Assembly (NCBI RefSeq): GCF_036786105.1
Contig: NZ_DAIQRQ010000018.1
Location: forward strand, 18,756 to 82,755
DNA: 64,000 bases
Origin: Ohtaekwangia sp036786105
Lineage (GTDB): Bacteria; Bacteroidota; Bacteroidia; Cytophagales; Cyclobacteriaceae
Reading direction: 5' to 3'
The notes below the pieces were generated by a model, which made no database searches, had not been told where the DNA came from, and saw nothing but the letters and a program-made list of their open reading frames with translations. Shown here piece by piece: positions 39,298-48,020 of this stretch (position 1 is the stretch's first letter; the number at the start of each line of letters is the position of its first letter). Position numbers and translations under genes: made by a program.

Positions 39298-39301
39298 AGC
39301 A

Positions 39302-40582
39302 ATGATATACCCGTGGGGTAAAATACTGCTGGCAGTAACCATGCTGTTTATATTCGATGCCTGTAGAACAAAAGAAACAGCGCATCAGGATATTTATACT
39401 TGTCCCATGCATCCCACAGTGGTTACCGATAAACCCGGAACGTGCCCGGTGTGCGGAATGGAGTTAGTGCGCAAAGCCCGCGAAGGTGAAGAAGTAAAAG
39501 TAACCAGCGACCTGGCACAACGTACCAAATCACCAAACGAAGTGGTCATTACAGACATTGCTACTGTGAAAGGTGAACATAAAAAATTATCGATAACGCT
39601 ACCGGCACAAGGCGTTGTTACCTACGACACGCGGTATATCAGCAGCATTCCGGCACGCATCGGGGGGCGCCTGGAAAAAGTATATATGAAGTATGTTTTC
39701 CAATCCGTACAAAAAGGGCAGGCCATTGCCGAGATCTATAGTCCTGAATTGCTGGCCGCCCAACGGGAATATCTGTTTCTGTTAAAGAACGATGCCGGTA
39801 ATACGGCACTTATCGAGTCTGCCAAAAACAAGCTATATCTCCTGGGAATGTCGGCAAAGCAATTGGAAGCACTCGCACACCGGCAGGAACCACCACAGAC
39901 CTATACGATATATAGTCCGGCCAGCGGGTATATCATTGCTGCTAATACTGCAGCACCTTCCGTCAATGCAAGTACAACGGCATCGCCTGCAAATGATATG
40001 GGTGGAAGTTCGATGAGCGGTAACTCGCCGGCAGCTTCGACCTCCGCAGCCACAACACAGCCGTCAGGCTCGCTTGTGCGGGAAGGGAGCTATATAAATA
40101 CAGGTGAAACCTTGTTCACCGTTGTGAACACATCAGCTTTGCGTATCGAATTGAGCGTTCCGATCAATGATTCAAATGTCCTTAAAAAAGGAGATGTAAT
40201 CTCGCTGGATACAGGCACTGATTCAAAGCAAAAAGCTACGGTCGATTTTGTACAGCCATTCTTTGATCAGAATCAATCCTTTATCAAGGTCAGGGTATAT
40301 ATAGCCCCTGCCGAAAAACTTTCCGTGGGGCAGTTGATCCAAGCTACGGTCACACTTCCTGAAATAGAGGGGCTTTGGGTGCCTCGTGAATCGGTAGTAG
40401 ACCTTGGTCTGAACAAAGTTGTTTTCGCGCAGCGCAATGGCATTTTTAAACCGCTGCCAGTGACAACCAGTATCTATAGCGGAACGCTGGTTTCTGTAAA
40501 AGGAATTTCTTCAACAGACGTTATTGCTGCCAACGCACAATACCTGGTAGACAGTGAAAGTTTCATCAAAGCAAAACCATAA
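39302..40582 (+). CDS. cusB: RND efflux periplasmic adaptor (CusB-like) with heavy-metal-binding domain, copy 1
   Basis: 426 residues from ATG 39302 (MIYPWGKILLAVTML); the upstream ATG at 39275 overlaps the TolC-like gene. It is a lipoprotein (FDAC). Residues about 25-60 form a heavy-metal-binding domain (YTCPMHPTVVTDKPGTCPVCGMEL). This is followed by a membrane-fusion fold: barrel-sandwich/lipoyl halves (GGRLEKVYMKYVFQSVQKGQ), an alpha-hairpin (LLAAQREYLFLLKND) and a beta-barrel. A Ser/Thr/Ala-rich insertion (about 220-255) interrupts the second lipoyl half. It links CusA to the outer-membrane channel and may pass metal to the pump. Confidence 0.9.
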   Translation: MIYPWGKILLAVTMLFIFDACRTKETAHQDIYTCPMHPTVVTDKPGTCPVCGMELVRKAREGEEVKVTSDLAQRTKSPNEVVITDIATVKGEHKKLSITLPAQGVVTYDTRYISSIPARIGGRLEKVYMKYVFQSVQKGQAIAEIYSPELLAAQREYLFLLKNDAGNTALIESAKNKLYLLGMSAKQLEALAHRQEPPQTYTIYSPASGYIIAANTAAPSVNASTTASPANDMGGSSMSGNSPAASTSAATTQPSGSLVREGSYINTGETLFTVVNTSALRIELSVPINDSNVLKKGDVISLDTGTDSKQKATVDFVQPFFDQNQSFIKVRVYIAPAEKLSVGQLIQATVTLPEIEGLWVPRESVVDLGLNKVVFAQRNGIFKPLPVTTSIYSGTLVSVKGISSTDVIAANAQYLVDSESFIKAKP

Positions 40583-40586
40583 CGAT

Positions 40587-41768
40587 ATGCGGGCATTCAT
40601 CTATTTAGTTATACTGGCCCTGCTGGCATGGAGCTGCAATCGGCAGGAAAGCAAAACAGAAACACATCAGCATGCGGCACACGCTGCTTCAGAGAAATAT
40701 ACATGTCCTATGCACCCTCAAATTATACGCGATGCCCCGGGCAAGTGCCCCATCTGCGGCATGGACCTCGTACCCATAAGCAGCACTACTAGTCAACACA
40801 TCATGCTGAATAATACACAACTGAAATTAGCCAATATCACCACGCAGCAAGTATCCTCTGAAACCATTGGCGAAACGTCTGTTATCAATAGCAAAATTAT
40901 GGTTGATGAATCGCGTACTGAAGTGATCAGCAGCCGCGCTGCCGGGCGAATTGAGCGCCTGTTTATAAAAGAAACCGGCCGCGAGGTGAAACAAGGTGAA
41001 CCGCTATATGAACTTTATAGCGAGAACCTGTTAACGCTGCAACGTGAATATTTACTGGCCAAAGAGCAATTTGAAACACTGGGCAAACAAGAACCGCGCT
41101 ATGAATCGTTTCTAAAAGCCTCTGAGCGAAAACTACTACTCTACGGCCTTACTCAAAAACAGATTGCGCAACTTGCCGAATCCAAATCGCCTAAAGAACG
41201 CATTACGTTTGTGGCTCCGGCAGGAGGCATCATTGCCGAAATCAACGCCACCGAAGGGCAATATGTACCGGAAGGTGCGCTGCTCTACAAGTTTGAAAAT
41301 ATAGATCAATTATGGGTTGCTGCAGAACTATACCCGCAGGAAACAGCGCTCCTAAAAACAGGCGATAAAATACGTGTGCGCATCAGTGGTTTTGAAAATG
41401 ATCCCATCGATGCAACGGTTATATTCCTGAGTCCGGAGTATACGGCAGGCACACAGATCACAGTTATGCGGGCTCTGTTGCAGAATGGCGATCACCGGTA
41501 TATTCCGGGCACGCAGGCGCAAGTACTGTTCAATCATTCCTCCAAACAATCGCTGGCATTGCCGACAGACGCTGTAATACACGATGCCAAAGGAACCCAT
41601 GTATATATTCAGCGCGGCCACAATACCTTTCTGCCACGCACGGTTAAAACAGGTATTGAAGATTTTGACAAAGTAGAAATCACCGAAGGTTTACAGGCTG
41701 GCGATACCGTGGTGGTAACGGGAGCGTATTTGCTATACTCCGAGATGGTGTTGAAGAAGGGAGTGTAG
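40587..41768 (+). CDS. cusB: RND efflux periplasmic adaptor (CusB-like) with heavy-metal-binding domain, copy 2
   Basis: 393 residues from ATG 40587 (MRAFIYLVILALLAWSC, lipobox LAWSC). It starts 4 bp after copy 1 ends, so the two are co-translated. An N-terminal His-rich patch (THQHAAHAA) precedes a heavy-metal-binding domain (YTCPMHPQIIRDAPGKCPICGMDL), then the adaptor fold (AAGRIERLFIKETGREVKQGE, LLTLQREYLLAKEQFE, VAPAGGIIAEINATEGQYV). It is diverged from copy 1 and lacks its Ser/Thr insertion. Two adaptors per pump gene is unusual and may mean a mixed adaptor ring or sub-functionalised copies. Confidence 0.9.
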   Translation: MRAFIYLVILALLAWSCNRQESKTETHQHAAHAASEKYTCPMHPQIIRDAPGKCPICGMDLVPISSTTSQHIMLNNTQLKLANITTQQVSSETIGETSVINSKIMVDESRTEVISSRAAGRIERLFIKETGREVKQGEPLYELYSENLLTLQREYLLAKEQFETLGKQEPRYESFLKASERKLLLYGLTQKQIAQLAESKSPKERITFVAPAGGIIAEINATEGQYVPEGALLYKFENIDQLWVAAELYPQETALLKTGDKIRVRISGFENDPIDATVIFLSPEYTAGTQITVMRALLQNGDHRYIPGTQAQVLFNHSSKQSLALPTDAVIHDAKGTHVYIQRGHNTFLPRTVKTGIEDFDKVEITEGLQAGDTVVVTGAYLLYSEMVLKKGV

Positions 41769-41893
41769 ATTAGAAAATTGAAAGATTAAATATTGCTAAA
41801 CCCTTTGTGTAACTCCGGGTCTCCTTTGTGATTCTTTGTGCCACTGGATTTACCTACGAATAACTTGTAACAGATAACTATTAACTTTATACC

Positions 41894-42520
41894 ATGAAAA
41901 CAAAATCCACTTTTCTCGCTTTGCTGTTCGCTGCATCAGCATTCGCATTAAGCAACTGCTCTGGTAAAAAAGATCATCATCACGAAGATCATGACCACGA
42001 AGCACACGACACCACCACTGCTGCAACTGACTCCGCTGCAACAACGGAAGCCGGCAAACCTCAGTTTGATGTTGACAAAGTTTTCCAGCAGCAACTGGCA
42101 GCGGTATATACTGCGTACCTGTCGTTGAAAGAAGCATTCGTAGCATCTGATGATAACAAGGTGCGCACCGAGGCTACCGCTGTTAAGCAGGCGCTATCAA
42201 AAGTAGATATGATGCTATTGTCAGATGCTGCCCATCATGACTGGATGACGTACCTCGGCAACCTGGAATCTTCCGTAAAAGCAATCGAGACAAATAAAGA
42301 TATAGAAGCGCAGCGCAAGTCATTCAGCGTGCTTTCTGAAAATCTATACAAAAGCGCAAAGGCATTCGGCCTGGGCGGCACCACGGCCTATTATGATTTT
42401 TGTCCCATGGCGTTCAATGACGAAGGTGCTTACTGGCTCAGCGATCAGGAGGCGATTCGTAATCCATACTTTGGCGACAAGATGCCTACATGTGGCGTTG
42501 TAAAAGAAAAGCTTCAGTAA
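41894..42520 (+). CDS. DUF3347 lipoprotein with His/Asp-rich N-terminus
   Basis: 208 residues with a lipobox (ALSNC, Cys22) followed by a histidine/acid cluster (KKDHHHEDHDHEAHD) that should bind metal. The helical DUF3347 domain (about 65-208) ends with a Cys/Met-bearing segment (YYDFCPMAFNDEGAYWLS, NPYFGDKMPTCGVV) shared with the next gene. Such proteins often accompany copper-efflux genes and may act as periplasmic copper carriers, which is inference. The gene lies 125 bp after the second adaptor, across a short repeat-bearing spacer. Confidence 0.85.
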   Translation: MKTKSTFLALLFAASAFALSNCSGKKDHHHEDHDHEAHDTTTAATDSAATTEAGKPQFDVDKVFQQQLAAVYTAYLSLKEAFVASDDNKVRTEATAVKQALSKVDMMLLSDAAHHDWMTYLGNLESSVKAIETNKDIEAQRKSFSVLSENLYKSAKAFGLGGTTAYYDFCPMAFNDEGAYWLSDQEAIRNPYFGDKMPTCGVVKEKLQ

Positions 42521-42543
42521 AATTAATCATTCAAATATACTAT

Positions 42544-43050
42544 ATGAAAAACATAGCCTTTGTAATTGCACTTCTGCTCATGAGTTGGGGTGCGTATGCG
42601 CAGCATGATCATGCACAACACAGCACACCGGCACAGACTGCGGAAGCTCCTACATTCAAAGACGCCAGGCTTACCACAGCCTATACACATTACCTTCAGC
42701 TGAAAGACGCGCTGGTGGCATCAAACGCCACAAAGGCAAAACAGGCGGCTGCGGCATTAAAGCAATCGGCAGAAACGTTAACCAATGGAAAGAAGGTATC
42801 TGCATCGGCCGGCATCATCGCGGCAGCATCTGATCTGGAAGCCCAGCGAAAAGAATTTGCTACACTAAGCACTGAAATGAAGGCCTTAGTAAGTGGAAAC
42901 GTAGCGTCTGGATCTTTATACCTGGAATATTGCCCGATGGCGAATAACCATACGGGCGCATACTGGCTTTCGAACGACAAGCAGATCATGAACCCATATT
43001 TTGGCGATATGATGCTGCACTGTGGTTCGGTAAAGGAAACCATTCAGTAA
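42544..43050 (+). CDS. DUF3347 secreted protein, second copy
   Basis: 168 residues from ATG 42544 (signal peptide MKNIAFVIALLLMSWGAYAQ, no lipobox; the frame opens further upstream but the earlier residues overlap the preceding gene). A short His run (HDHAQHS) precedes the helical DUF3347 domain. It keeps the YCPMANNHTGAYWLS and NPYFGDMMLHCGSV segments of its neighbour, 23 bp upstream. One copy is lipid-anchored and one is soluble, which suggests a division of roles. It is the last gene of the copper island, before a strong hairpin. Confidence 0.85.
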   Translation: MKNIAFVIALLLMSWGAYAQHDHAQHSTPAQTAEAPTFKDARLTTAYTHYLQLKDALVASNATKAKQAAAALKQSAETLTNGKKVSASAGIIAAASDLEAQRKEFATLSTEMKALVSGNVASGSLYLEYCPMANNHTGAYWLSNDKQIMNPYFGDMMLHCGSVKETIQ

Positions 43051-43095
43051 ATAAAAATACCAGTATTCACCGTTAAGTGGTGAATACTGGTATAT
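43050..43095. terminator. 15-bp perfect hairpin between convergent genes
   Basis: ATACCAGTATTCACC (43057-43071) pairs exactly with GGTGAATACTGGTAT (43079-43093) around a 7-nt loop. On the minus strand it is followed by a T-rich tract (TTTTTATTT), on the plus strand by none. It serves the minus-strand lipocalin-like gene and probably also the copper island. Confidence 0.8.
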
Positions 43096-43117
43096 CTATA
43101 CGTTCACAAAATTTTCG

Positions 43118-43570
43118 CTATTCCGTTCCCATCTTCTTTGTCCCCGACTTCCGGGTATATATATATTTGAATCGTTCGGCATGTGGCGATCCCCGCCCGG
43201 TAAGGGTAAGAATGTGGCCTTGCAAGGAAAGCCCCCACTCCACGGGATGCGCATCGCCATTCGCATTATTCTTACTTTCGAGGTATAGTATCTTGTGATT
43301 TTCATTGATGCGAAACAGGCCGGAGTCTAACTTCTGCGAGTTGTTGCGTGTGATGTATTTTGCTTCGCGTGTAAATTCGATAGTGTGAATAAGAGTATCA
43401 GAAGTTGACTGTATTTGTTTCTTACCATCAAATACCTGGCTTATCTGCCAGGTGCCCACCACTAAATCGATGACTTTCTGCCCCGATTGGGAAGCCTGCT
43501 GGGCAAATGTACTGCCGGCAAGCAATACAAAGCATAAACCCAGTATCCAAGTGTTGCTTGTGATCTTCAT
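43118..43570 (-). CDS. Secreted lipocalin-like protein, unknown function
   Basis: 150 residues with a signal peptide (ILGLCFVLLAGSTFAQ). The mature part has the pattern of a small lipocalin-like beta-barrel: VVGTWQISQVFDGKKQ, then strands IEFTREAKYITRN, FRINENHKILYLESK, WGLSLQGHILTLTG and RFKYIYTRK. No cysteines or metal motifs are present in the mature protein. It lies alone between the copper island and a winged-helix gene. Function unknown. Confidence 0.75.
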   Translation of the reverse strand: MKITSNTWILGLCFVLLAGSTFAQQASQSGQKVIDLVVGTWQISQVFDGKKQIQSTSDTLIHTIEFTREAKYITRNNSQKLDSGLFRINENHKILYLESKNNANGDAHPVEWGLSLQGHILTLTGRGSPHAERFKYIYTRKSGTKKMGTE

Positions 43571-43634
43571 ATTTATTACAGTTTAATTCAACAATCAGGT
43601 TGAAAAAACCATACCTGCTATAAATAATCTGGCG

Positions 43635-44714
43635 TCACACTATTTTTATTAATGAAGTCCCCAGGAATGCGCTATATTTTTTAGCTACTGAAGCAATGGC
43701 TGTCTTTTGTGTTTTTGTGAATGACGCAAACGGTTTTAACTCCACCACTGCGGTATCTTTGGCAACAGTGCGCTTCCATGTACCTACTACCTGACTATTT
43801 ATTACCACGGTGGAGCTCAATATACCATTGCCGGTTCCCGCAATTTGTTTGAAGCGCGCTGTATCGATCGCCGCACTGCGATTAGTATAGCCGAGCAGGT
43901 ATTCATCAAAGCCTGGCAACAAATATACCGATGTTGTTTTCGGTTTTACCTCCGGATTATCAGCAGCCATCCAGTATGTATTACCTTGAACGGTTTCCTG
44001 TATAAGTTTTGATTTTATAGCATCATGTACCGCTTTCACTTCGGTTATGGATAAGCCCGTCCACCAGGCAAAATCCTGTAACGTAGCCGGACCATGGCTC
44101 GCGAAATAACGTAGCGCGAAGGCGGCTATAGCTTCATCCTGCTGCGGTAATTTGGTAGCGGGTATCCATTCATCCAGCAATGTAAAAGTAGGTTGTTTTC
44201 CTTTTCGTGCTCCGAAACAGATCAATCCCGTTTGTGCCAGGTATCCCAGTATATGAAGCCCGCGTGTATTACCGGTAGCGATCTTGCCCCGCTCCAGTAT
44301 ATCATATACTTCTTTGCGCGTAAGCTGGTGCCCGCCTTCCAGTACAGTCACGAGAAGCTTGGCACTTTTGGTAAATACTTTCTTATCGAGTTCTTCCTGT
44401 TTATAGATACCTGCCGCGCGCGAGATTATACGTGGCGTAAAAGCTTTCAGCATCCAGCGTACATCGGCAGGAGCAACCAGGTGCAACGTACCACGCATGG
44501 GCCAGGTACGAACAATCGTTTTATCGGCAAGGGCCTGCTCAATCATTTCTTCGCTTCCATTCTTCATGCGCAGACCTACACTCCACAGCGATCCCAGGTA
44601 ATCCTGCGACTGCATCGCTCCCATCCATGATACTACTTCTTCCGGTTTTTCAAATTCACTCTGCGAGATGCGCTGGTGATGTAACCGTTGGTGTGCAATG
44701 GATGGGAGCGTCAT
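43635..44714 (-). CDS. Winged-helix DNA-binding domain protein (AlkZ/YcaQ-like family)
   Basis: 359 residues, no signal peptide. It matches the crosslink-repair glycosylase superfamily pattern: an N-terminal QRLHHQRIS and MGAMQSQDY segment, VRTWPMRGTLHLVAPADVRW, a winged-helix part (TRKEVYDILERGKI, RGLHILGYLAQTGLICFGA), FASHGPATLQDFAWWTGL, and a C-terminal VYLLPGFDEYLLGY. Bacterial relatives include DNA glycosylases acting on interstrand crosslinks, but many family members are untested. Its start is 1 bp from the end of the downstream-listed DinB gene, so both are likely in one operon. Confidence 0.87.
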   Translation of the reverse strand: MTLPSIAHQRLHHQRISQSEFEKPEEVVSWMGAMQSQDYLGSLWSVGLRMKNGSEEMIEQALADKTIVRTWPMRGTLHLVAPADVRWMLKAFTPRIISRAAGIYKQEELDKKVFTKSAKLLVTVLEGGHQLTRKEVYDILERGKIATGNTRGLHILGYLAQTGLICFGARKGKQPTFTLLDEWIPATKLPQQDEAIAAFALRYFASHGPATLQDFAWWTGLSITEVKAVHDAIKSKLIQETVQGNTYWMAADNPEVKPKTTSVYLLPGFDEYLLGYTNRSAAIDTARFKQIAGTGNGILSSTVVINSQVVGTWKRTVAKDTAVVELKPFASFTKTQKTAIASVAKKYSAFLGTSLIKIV

Positions 44715-44715
44715 A

Positions 44716-45252
44716 CTATATCTGTTTCTGTTTTACGCGTAAAAGATAAAAACTATAATCCGACATTGGAATATCCGTGATCCCTGCATTGCGGGCAATC
44801 GTTACCACCTGTCCCCGGTGATAGCCGCTGTGAGTGATACAATGGTTCAGAAACGCTGCCCGTGATTGTATACCCTTTATATAAGGCGTATCAAACGCTA
44901 CATCTTCTGCCCATGCCTCTTCAGAAAGCGTAGCAACAAAATCTGCCATAGCGCGCGAATGTTGTACGATGCCTTCCCATACATCCTCCGTTGTGCCATC
45001 AAAACCCTGACGAAATGATGGCGGTGCTGGCACTTGTTCTAACACCGATGACCAGAAACGCTCTGTATCCCATATATGCACCAGGGTTTCTTTTATACTG
45101 GGAAAACTGGATGCAACTTCACGCACAATCAACCCGGACGGCTTCGGACGCAGCCAATTTACCAACGTTTCATTTGCCCATGCATTGTATACAGTAAGAT
45201 CCGTGAGCAGGCTGCCGATGGTGAGTTGTTGCTTTTCCTTTGTCGTTGTCAT
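44716..45252 (-). CDS. DinB family protein
   Basis: 178 residues from ATG 45252 (MTTTKEKQQLTIGSLLTDL). The open frame extends upstream to 45444 into intergenic sequence, which is not likely coding. It has a four-helix DinB/YfiT-like fold with the three metal-ligand histidines plausibly in ETLVHIWDTERFW, FLNHCITHSGYHRGQ. Family members are metal-dependent thiol transferases or unknown. It is followed 1 bp later by the winged-helix gene on the same strand. Confidence 0.88.
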   Translation of the reverse strand: MTTTKEKQQLTIGSLLTDLTVYNAWANETLVNWLRPKPSGLIVREVASSFPSIKETLVHIWDTERFWSSVLEQVPAPPSFRQGFDGTTEDVWEGIVQHSRAMADFVATLSEEAWAEDVAFDTPYIKGIQSRAAFLNHCITHSGYHRGQVVTIARNAGITDIPMSDYSFYLLRVKQKQI

Positions 45253-45436
45253 AGAAGTGTTGTTTAATTTTAATATAAAGTAACAGCGGGTATATGACAG
45301 CCTTATGTCAACAAAAAAAATGTAAAAATATTTTTTCAACGCACACAACACACGCGCAGAAATCAGCAGAAGTTTAAACATCCGGTAATGCGATTGTGAA
45401 AATTTATAGGATATTTGACATCTAACTTTTTGCATC

Positions 45437-46186
45437 ATGACCATTGAGATTGTAGTCTATAATATTGAATCCGCACGCAAAGCACAGGAAGGTGGGGCCG
45501 ACCGCATTGAACTTTGCGACAACCCTGGTGAAGGTGGCACTACGCCTTCTTATGGAACCATTGAAGTGGTTCGCCAGCATGTATCCCTCGATGTGTTTGT
45601 GATGATCCGCCCGAGAGGTGGAGATTTTCATTACGACAGCTATGAGTTCCACGCCATGAAACGCGATATATCGCAATGCCAGAAGCTGAGTGTAGATGGC
45701 GTTGTGTTTGGTATTGTAAATCCGGATGGGACAATTGACAAGAAGCGTTGCAAAGAGCTCATCGATAAAGCACGTCCGTTGAAAGTAACGTGTCACCGGG
45801 CTTTTGATATGACGCGCGATCCATTCGAAGCATTGGAAGATTGCATTGAAGCAGGTTTCGATCGCATCCTTACCTCCGGCCATCAGACACAAGCTGTGAA
45901 AGGTATAGATCTGATTACTGAGCTGATCAAACGTGCCAACGGAAGAATTGCTATTATGCCGGGCTCCGGTGTAAATGAAAATACCGTTGAAGAAATTGTA
46001 TCGAAGTCAGGCGCAAAAGAAATTCATTTCTCTGCAACAAGTTCCCGTAACAGTGCCATGATATATCGCAATGAAAAAATTGCCGGCATGGGCTCGGATG
46101 AAGGCTCGGAGTTTAAGCTACGCACCGTTGATCCGGAGCGGGTGAAGAAGATGCGCGTGTTAGCGGAGAAGGCTGCTGGGCGCTAG
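45437..46186 (+). CDS. cutC: Copper homeostasis protein CutC
   Basis: 249 residues, cytoplasmic TIM-barrel: GADRIELCDNPGEGGTTPSYG, VFVMIRPRGGDFHYDSYE, VDGVVFGIVNPDGTID, VTCHRAFDMTRDPFEALED, RILTSGHQTQAVKGIDLI and IMPGSGVNENTVEEI are all family signatures. The name comes from copper-sensitivity genetics. The biochemical role is unsettled. It sits about 2.4 kb downstream of the copper-efflux island but is not in its operon. The ATG follows a T-rich stretch (taactttttgcatc) that may hold a promoter. Confidence 0.95.
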   Translation: MTIEIVVYNIESARKAQEGGADRIELCDNPGEGGTTPSYGTIEVVRQHVSLDVFVMIRPRGGDFHYDSYEFHAMKRDISQCQKLSVDGVVFGIVNPDGTIDKKRCKELIDKARPLKVTCHRAFDMTRDPFEALEDCIEAGFDRILTSGHQTQAVKGIDLITELIKRANGRIAIMPGSGVNENTVEEIVSKSGAKEIHFSATSSRNSAMIYRNEKIAGMGSDEGSEFKLRTVDPERVKKMRVLAEKAAGR

Positions 46187-46346
46187 CTGCAAGAGATGTA
46201 AGCGAGAGAAGAAAATCCAATTGCACAAAGTATCGCAAAGAAGACGCAAAGGAACACGAAGCGTTTTTTCAGTATTTATTTTAATCTCCATAGCTATTGG
46301 ATGTGAGAAATGTATCTGTGTAATTCTGTGGGAAATAACTTTGGCA
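46187..46346. repeat. Intergenic mosaic of short repeat words
   Basis: Contains 'gctagctgcaagagatg', 'cacaaagtatcgcaaagaagacgcaaaggaacacg' and a 3' arm 'atctgtgtaattctgtgggaaataac' of the hairpin family found at 31980, 33902, 53078 and 53410. No coding potential seen. Confidence 0.6.
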
Positions 46347-46796
46347 TTATAAGTTCTTCTCGAAGCAAACGCTATTCTCCACCCCTGCATATTGCCCGTA
46401 GTTTGGTATAATTCTATAGTTGTTCTTTTCATATAGCCGAAGCGCTTCGGGTTGCTTGTAGCCGGTTTCTAAAATGCATCGTTGGTAATTCATTTCTCTT
46501 GCCCAGCTTTCCAGCTCATTCAGAACCAGGGAGGCAATTCCTTTTCCGCGTTTATCGGGAAGCACATACATTCGCTTTACTTCCATGGTACTTTCATTAT
46601 ACTGTTTAATGGCTCCGCAGGCAACCGGTATATTATTTTCATAGAGCACCACAGCATGTTTAATCGCATCGATCTTATTGAACTGCGCATAGAAAGCATG
46701 CTCATCGCCATCGCGGATGGCTAAATCTTTATCCAGCTCTTTCACAAGGATTTGAAAATCGATGTTACCGGAATTTGTTCTGATTATTTTATACAT
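46347..46796 (-). CDS. GNAT family N-acetyltransferase
   Basis: 149 residues from ATG 46796 (MYKIIRTNSGNIDFQILVKE). A longer frame to 46919 runs into the upstream gene and lacks family similarity. The acetyl-CoA site is visible as VKRMYVLPDKRGKGIASLVLNELE (R/Q-x-x-G-x-G/A pattern), followed by CILETGYKQPEALRLYEKNNYR. The acceptor is unknown. It is 28 bp downstream of the zinc-ribbon/DUF4272 gene on the same strand. Confidence 0.9.
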   Translation of the reverse strand: MYKIIRTNSGNIDFQILVKELDKDLAIRDGDEHAFYAQFNKIDAIKHAVVLYENNIPVACGAIKQYNESTMEVKRMYVLPDKRGKGIASLVLNELESWAREMNYQRCILETGYKQPEALRLYEKNNYRIIPNYGQYAGVENSVCFEKNL

Positions 46797-46824
46797 ACAC
46801 GAATATACTATATATAAAAAATTG

Positions 46825-47760
46825 CTACGTAGATGTATCCACATCGTCCCACAGCTCTCCGCTAAAGTTACCGTCTTCATAGTGTGTTCTGAGCCAGTTG
46901 AGCACCCGGTGTCTCTCAAGACTTACCGCACGGTTGATTTTGGTTTGATCGTCTTTTCTGCTGAACATCAAATCTCTGAAGTATGTGGTGGCCATCTCGT
47001 TTACTAAATTTTCTTCGTAGATTTCATCGAGGCTTCTATACTCGAGATTCGACAGAAAGGACATCAGCGGTTCACCCAGTGCAGGAACATTCTCCTGGAA
47101 CTCGCGCATCGCCTGGCCGTTGATTTTGTTGCTTGCCTCATCCAGGCGCGGCAATACCTTTACTTTATTCAAACACCAGCCCAACGTAAGCGCGGCCTCT
47201 ATTCGCCACGATAGTTCCCGCAATGTTTCCTTCTCGGGTAACGGATCTGTAAAAAATTCTTTTTCCTTTGGCGACACACGATCCCACAAGCCTTCTCTTT
47301 GCAGCCAGTCGCAAACGTCAGCACGCTCGTGAAGCTTATGTACTGCATACGAAATAGCATATAGTATCATCATCCGGCAACCTGCTTCAAACGGTGAATG
47401 GAATTTTTCGTTGGAATGATCAAGATAGGGCAGATGGCTTACGCGGTAATTTTTGATTCCATAGCCGACAAGCCTCGATTCCAGGCTCTTCTTCTTTGCC
47501 CGCAACTGACTGTCGCCTGCGCTCTCCAGCGCATTTATCTCCTCTCGTGTTTTATACCAGCTCTTGTGCGGCGACAGCTTACCACATCCGGGACAAACCG
47601 TATCCTGCCATTGTTTTTTACATTGCGGGCACTTCGCTTTTGTTTCAAACGTATTCCATGAATGACCACAACTACACGCCCAATGTTTTTCGCCATCCGG
47701 CTTCCACTCACAATTCGGGCACTGGATTATCGTATCGGTATTCCTTTTCCAGAAAAGCAT
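46825..47760 (-). CDS. DUF4272-like protein with N-terminal zinc ribbons
   Basis: 311 residues from ATG 47760 (MLFWKRNTDTIIQCPNCEW); the frame opens earlier but without support. The first 70 residues carry four CxxC-type knuckles (CPNC, CSCG, CPQC, CPGC), enough for two zinc ribbons. The remainder is helical, with SPFEAGCRMMILYAISYAVH, WDRVSPKEKEFF and LSWRIEAALTLGWCLNKV, which resembles DUF4272. Its biochemical role is unknown. Zinc ribbons suggest nucleic-acid or protein binding. Confidence 0.7.
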   Translation of the reverse strand: MLFWKRNTDTIIQCPNCEWKPDGEKHWACSCGHSWNTFETKAKCPQCKKQWQDTVCPGCGKLSPHKSWYKTREEINALESAGDSQLRAKKKSLESRLVGYGIKNYRVSHLPYLDHSNEKFHSPFEAGCRMMILYAISYAVHKLHERADVCDWLQREGLWDRVSPKEKEFFTDPLPEKETLRELSWRIEAALTLGWCLNKVKVLPRLDEASNKINGQAMREFQENVPALGEPLMSFLSNLEYRSLDEIYEENLVNEMATTYFRDLMFSRKDDQTKINRAVSLERHRVLNWLRTHYEDGNFSGELWDDVDTST

Positions 47761-47961
47761 AGTGAGATGTATGGAGACTCGGTTAATATACTCTTGCGCT
47801 CGAAGATTGTCCAGGCGAATACCCTGATTACACAGGCAAACCCTTGACTCTGCCAACCCAAGATAGCGATTCTGCAGCAATACTGTAAACACCTTGCGGC
47901 CTGAAGTGCTATCTTATAGGTTACGTTTCTTTCATTACAGAAAGCAGGAACAAGTAACTGC

Positions 47962-47992
47962 ACAAAAAGAAAGAGGAGCCTTCGCTCCTCTC
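47962..47992 (-). terminator. Intrinsic terminator of the TonB-type receptor gene
   Basis: AGAGGAGC (47972-47979) pairs with GCTCCTCT (47984-47991) around CTTC. On the minus strand the stem is followed by TTCTTTTT, 30 bp past the receptor stop codon. Confidence 0.88.
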
Positions 47993-48020
47993 TCAATCTA
48001 TTTTTAAAATTCTTAATTTA

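Noticed and set aside
46797..46919. Longer start for the GNAT gene (190 residues)
   Set aside because: The extra N-terminal part overlaps the upstream gene's 3' end and shows no family similarity. ATG 46796 begins at the expected domain edge.
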